Source of the DNA: Paludibacteraceae bacterium
GTDB lineage: Bacteria > Bacteroidota > Bacteroidia > Bacteroidales > Paludibacteraceae
Assembly (NCBI GenBank): GCA_017464475.1
Contig: JAFTZQ010000003.1
Coordinates: 62,001-126,000 of the forward strand
DNA: 64,000 bases
Reading direction: 5' to 3'
The translations under genes were made by a program, and so were the position numbers. Positions 61,458 through 64,000 of the stretch are shown in pieces. The stretch's first letter is position 1; every line of letters begins with the position of its first letter. The notes beneath the pieces are model-generated. The model saw only the letters and a program-made list of their open reading frames with translations, made no database searches and had not been told where the DNA came from.

Positions 61458-62360
61458 TTATTTTGCGTTTTTCTTCAAAAACACCCATACCGCACACGGC
61501 AACAACGTATTTATGATCCAAAGCAGAACGCCTGCCATGGCGGCATTCATCGTTCCGAACACCAGGATCGCCCATGCCCCGCGCACACCTATTTCCACGA
61601 TCGGCACATTCGGCGTCACCGTCACCAAAAGATAATACACGAATAATAAACTGAAGGCTGACGGCTGAAGGCTGACGGCTCCCAACGCCCATAGCACCAG
61701 CGCCAACTGCACGCACCAGCACACCAACCGCACAAAACTCTGCGCGATACTCTTGACCACCAGCGCACCATTCACCTCGGCGTATTTCTTCAGCGCCTTA
61801 GGAGCCAGCGCAAAAGCAATCATCAGCACAAGTATCACCATCACTAACGCATACAGATAACTGTCGCCCAACTGCGCCATAATAGCCGGACTGAAAGCCA
61901 ACGCCGTCACGCCTGCCAGCAAAATCGCAGCCGTCATCGTCGCACTCCCGACCGCACCCATTGCCAGCACCTTGGACCAAAGAGCTTTGTCTATCATATT
62001 TGCTCCCTCCCTTGAGGGGAGGGTTGGGGAGGGGTTTGTCATCAACACCCCTCGTGCCGGGTATTCACCCAGCCGCCAGGGAGTGATCAGTCCCGCCAAC
62101 TTGGAGTAATACACCTGCCTGTGCGCATCGCGCCAACTCATAGGGACGAGAGTGCGCCACCTCCAGGCTTCCAGCGCCATGTTAAGCGGCATGAGAGTCA
62201 CGCACAAAGCAATCGCCGTCCATTGCTGCCAACCCATTCCGCGCAGCGTCTCGCCCAGCGCAGCATAGTCGTCATACGTGGCGATCTTATACACTAGAAA
62301 CACGCATGCCGCAAAAGCAACCGACCATTCGATAATATGATAAAGTGTCTTCCGATCCAT
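61458..62360 (-). CDS. LPG-synthase-TM/flippase-like membrane protein (UPF0104 type)
   Basis: I start at the ATG at 62360 (MDRKTLYHIIEW, 300 residues) because the promoter lies directly upstream of it. Seven to eight TM helices are visible, with LNMALEAWRWRTLV and YSKLAGLITPWRLGEYPARG, the usual block of the lysylphosphatidylglycerol-synthase TM family. The soluble transferase domain of MprF is absent, so a lipid or glycolipid flippase-like role is possible. Two repeats are inserted in frame: a GC palindrome (62003-62037, residues NPSPTLPSREGAN) and four heptamers in a TM helix (61653-61680). Confidence 0.8.
   Translation of the reverse strand: MDRKTLYHIIEWSVAFAACVFLVYKIATYDDYAALGETLRGMGWQQWTAIALCVTLMPLNMALEAWRWRTLVPMSWRDAHRQVYYSKLAGLITPWRLGEYPARGVLMTNPSPTLPSREGANMIDKALWSKVLAMGAVGSATMTAAILLAGVTALAFSPAIMAQLGDSYLYALVMVILVLMIAFALAPKALKKYAEVNGALVVKSIAQSFVRLVCWCVQLALVLWALGAVSLQPSAFSLLFVYYLLVTVTPNVPIVEIGVRGAWAILVFGTMNAAMAGVLLWIINTLLPCAVWVFLKKNAK
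61653..61680. repeat. GAAGGCT/GACGGCT heptamers in a TM helix
   Basis: Four perfect alternating 7-mers inside the 61458-62360 gene, translated as VSLQPSAFSL. Confidence 0.75.
62003..62037. repeat. GC-rich palindromic element inside the 61458 gene
   Basis: CTCCCTCCC/GGGGAGGG hairpin with TTGA loop, then TTGGGGAGGGG. It is in frame and gives NPSPTLPSREGAN in a cytoplasmic or periplasmic loop. Confidence 0.75.
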
Positions 62361-62368
62361 ATCCGGCA

Positions 62369-62399
62369 CAAAATTACTACTTTTTTTGCATATATGCAA
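62369..62399 (-). promoter_or_regulatory. Promoter of the flippase-like gene
   Basis: Minus-strand -7 TAATTTTG (62369-62376), 20-bp spacer, -33 TTG (62397-62399). It uses one arm of the TTGCATATATGCAA palindrome. Only 8 nt separate the -7 box from the ATG. Confidence 0.75.
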
Positions 62400-62416
62400 G
62401 ATTTTTACTAATTTTG
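62385..62416 (+). promoter_or_regulatory. Promoter of the HhH/barrel gene
   Basis: Plus-strand -33 TTTG (62385-62388), 20-bp spacer, -7 TAATTTTG (62409-62416). It uses the other arm of the same palindrome. The GTG start is 4 nt downstream of the box, so the mRNA should be leaderless. Confidence 0.75.
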
Positions 62417-62420
62417 CACC

Positions 62421-64000
62421 GTGAAAAGTTACTTTCTGTTCATAGTGTGTATGTTCCTCGTGCTACCGGTTAGTGCGCAGGACTCTTCCTCCATCCACCT
62501 TTCAACTTTCACCTTTCAACTTTCAACTTTTAACTTTGACGCCATCATCTTGGACATCTACAATGCCGCAACGGAGATCGGCGAAGTAGACTACGAGCAA
62601 CTGCAAACCGACCTTTACGCCCTGCACGACGCGCCGATTAACCTCAACAACACCTCCGACGAAGAACTGCAGCAACTCTATTTCCTTTCCCCGCAACAGA
62701 TTGACGACATCCTCGCGTACGCGGACAGACATCCGTTTGAGTCCCTGTATGAACTGCGCATGATCGCTTCGCTGGCGGATTATGAGATTCGCGATCTGCT
62801 GCCCTTCGTACGCATAGGCACGCGCCCGCACGAACAAAATATATACGCGCGCGAAGTATTCGCCTATGCCAACCACGAATTCATCACGCGTATCGACGCG
62901 CGCAATACAGAGTCCTTCAGCGGCTCGGACCCGATGTTCATACAAGCGCGCTATCGGTTTGATTATCAACGAAGAGTCACCTTTGGAGCACAGCTCCGCA
63001 GACCCGCAGGAGGCGGCGCACAAGAACTGCAATATGGAGCTTATATCCAGCTCCGAGACATAGCCCCGCATCTGCACACGGTCGTGGGTGGCAATTTTCA
63101 GGCTTCTTTCGGACAAGGATTAGTGCTGGCGCCGGTCTTCCATACCGGCAAGTCCATGTATGTTCAATCTGTCGGTCAGACACGCGAAGGATTGCGCTAT
63201 TATAGTTCCGCAGACGGCGAAGGACTGCACGGCGCAGGAGCCACGCTCCGATGGGAGTGGAACAAGAAAACGCGCCTCGACGCCAGTGTCCTATATTCCA
63301 TGCGGCGCGCAAACGACAGCACGTGGCACCACCTCGTCGGAGCGAACCTCACCTTGCGCCATAACCGCCTCCAACTCCAACTGACCGCCATCGAAAACAT
63401 CTGGACGGACAGCATTCGTCCCTATAGAGACGCAGCATACAACCAACACTATTTCCGCGGCAGAAACCAAGCCGTCATCGGTGCCTCCGCCCGTTACAAC
63501 CACGGCTGGTTCGATGCCTTCGCCGAATTCGCCACTGCTCAAAACTATCAACTGTCAACTCTCAACTTTCAACTTTCAACTCCCCATTGGGGCTTCGCCG
63601 TTCTGGCAGGCTCCCGTTTCTACCCCACTTCCGGCGTCTCGCTCGTAGCCCTCTACCGCTACTATTCGCCGTGGTTTGATAACTCCCTGGGCTACGCTTT
63701 CTCGGAGACCTCACGCATAGGGGACGAAAATGGTGGATATTTCGGTTTTGACATCACCCGCTGGCGCAACTGGCGGCTCCTCGGCTACGGCGATGTGTTC
63801 TATTTCAGCGGACCCAAATACGGTCTCCCGCAAAGCCCAACCATCGGCTACGATGCCATGGCGGAAGCCTCGTATATCCGCCAAAATTGGCGGATCGGTC
63901 TCCGCCTTCGTGCCCGCAAGAAAGGCGAATCAACTTACTCCGCTCGGGCGCAGTTCGACTGGTCGCAAGGCGGCTGGAGTCTGCGAACCACAGCCGATGC
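62421..64000 (+). CDS. Helix-hairpin-helix plus beta-barrel envelope protein (C-terminus outside window)
   Basis: An open frame of 526 codons runs from a GTG at 62421 off the right edge. A signal peptide (VKSYFLFIVCMFLVLPVSAQ) is followed by a repeat-coded spacer. A ComEA-like helix-hairpin-helix pair comes next (LNNTSDEELQQLYFLSPQQI and YADRHPFESLYELRMIA), and then alternating beta-strands typical of an outer-membrane barrel (from about 165). This plan is common in Bacteroidota and unstudied. TTTCAAC heptamers occur at 62497-62538, right after the signal peptide, and at 63544-63578 in a barrel loop, both in frame. Confidence 0.8.
   Translation, partial: MKSYFLFIVCMFLVLPVSAQDSSSIHLSTFTFQLSTFNFDAIILDIYNAATEIGEVDYEQLQTDLYALHDAPINLNNTSDEELQQLYFLSPQQIDDILAYADRHPFESLYELRMIASLADYEIRDLLPFVRIGTRPHEQNIYAREVFAYANHEFITRIDARNTESFSGSDPMFIQARYRFDYQRRVTFGAQLRRPAGGGAQELQYGAYIQLRDIAPHLHTVVGGNFQASFGQGLVLAPVFHTGKSMYVQSVGQTREGLRYYSSADGEGLHGAGATLRWEWNKKTRLDASVLYSMRRANDSTWHHLVGANLTLRHNRLQLQLTAIENIWTDSIRPYRDAAYNQHYFRGRNQAVIGASARYNHGWFDAFAEFATAQNYQLSTLNFQLSTPHWGFAVLAGSRFYPTSGVSLVALYRYYSPWFDNSLGYAFSETSRIGDENGGYFGFDITRWRNWRLLGYGDVFYFSGPKYGLPQSPTIGYDAMAEASYIRQNWRIGLRLRARKKGESTYSARAQFDWSQGGWSLRTTAD
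62497..62538. repeat. AACTTTC heptamers after the signal peptide
   Basis: Six units (ACCTTTC/AACTTTC/AACTTTT/AACTTTG) coding STFTFQLSTFNF. Confidence 0.8.
63544..63578. repeat. ACTTTCA heptamers in a barrel loop
   Basis: Five units (ACTATCA, ACTGTCA, ACTCTCA, ACTTTCA twice) coding YQLSTLNFQLST, almost the same peptide as in ispH. Confidence 0.8.

Overview
The window comes from a Bacteroidales-type member of the Bacteroidota. Evidence: a type IX secretion cluster in the order porP-porK-porL-porM-porN plus a distant porQ; the ftsX-DUF3098-uppP-truB-queA block; a three-subunit b558-type succinate dehydrogenase/fumarate reductase; a GH77 glucanotransferase with starch-binding modules; and promoters of the Bacteroidota form TTTG-N20-TAnnTTTG, found upstream of many genes. 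There are no rRNAs, CRISPR arrays or recognisable transposases. Two tRNAs and a 6S-like RNA candidate are present.

Layout. (1) 1-6676, minus strand: a four-gene operon of two secreted Sel1/TPR-repeat proteins, a multi-pass membrane protein and a two-TM RCK-like protein with a RyR domain, cut by the window edge. (2) 6797-10148, minus: a mobile-looking island with a VapE-type helicase, several tiny proteins of one diverged family and a small lipoprotein. (3) 10270-31125, minus: a roughly 21-kb signalling and conflict-type locus. From 5' to 3' it encodes an FHA-FHA-TM-trypsin protease, a zinc-ribbon FHA protein, a membrane PP2C phosphatase, a Ser/Thr kinase with FHA and tail anchor, an FHA membrane protein, a second Ser/Thr kinase with a very large YD-like repeat ectodomain, zinc-ribbon proteins, an M48 peptidase, a SIR2-TIR protein, a nSTAND1-type NTPase with coiled coil, TM and YD-like repeats, a secreted YD-like protein with a PDZ-like part, and an unknown cytosolic protein. 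(4) 31126-32027: a long non-coding stretch with a 6S-like hairpin, an 11-mer array and tRNA-Arg and tRNA-Asp. (5) 32119-45716, minus: one long gene train from DUF2795 and the type IX secretion genes through ftsX, uppP, truB, queA and ung to an exonuclease-less polA and an SGNH hydrolase. (6) 45889-52079: cobalamin adenosyltransferase and methyltransferase (minus), then a nucleoside-recognition transporter, ybeY, an unknown membrane protein and a pectate lyase (plus). (7) 52076-55708, minus: sdhB, sdhA, sdhC. (8) 55862-58658, plus: porQ-cmk-ispH. (9) 58633-62360, minus: malQ and an LPG-synthase/flippase-like membrane protein; then on plus a HhH/beta-barrel protein that leaves the right edge.

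The most interesting part is region 3, possibly together with region 1. Phosphorylation writers (two kinases), an eraser (PP2C) and readers (four FHA proteins) share an operon with NAD-consuming effector domains (SIR2, TIR) and a STAND switch. Three proteins placed in different compartments (secreted, STAND-anchored, kinase-anchored) share the same YD-like repeat ectodomain and the same entry motif. This suggests an envelope-sensing system that turns an extracytoplasmic signal into kinase and STAND-effector action. That role is an inference; the domain composition is seen directly.

A second theme is short-period repetition. Degenerate tandem arrays of 7, 9 and 11 bp and a GC-rich palindromic element occur between genes and, in frame, inside polA, cmk/ispH, malQ and two membrane or envelope proteins.
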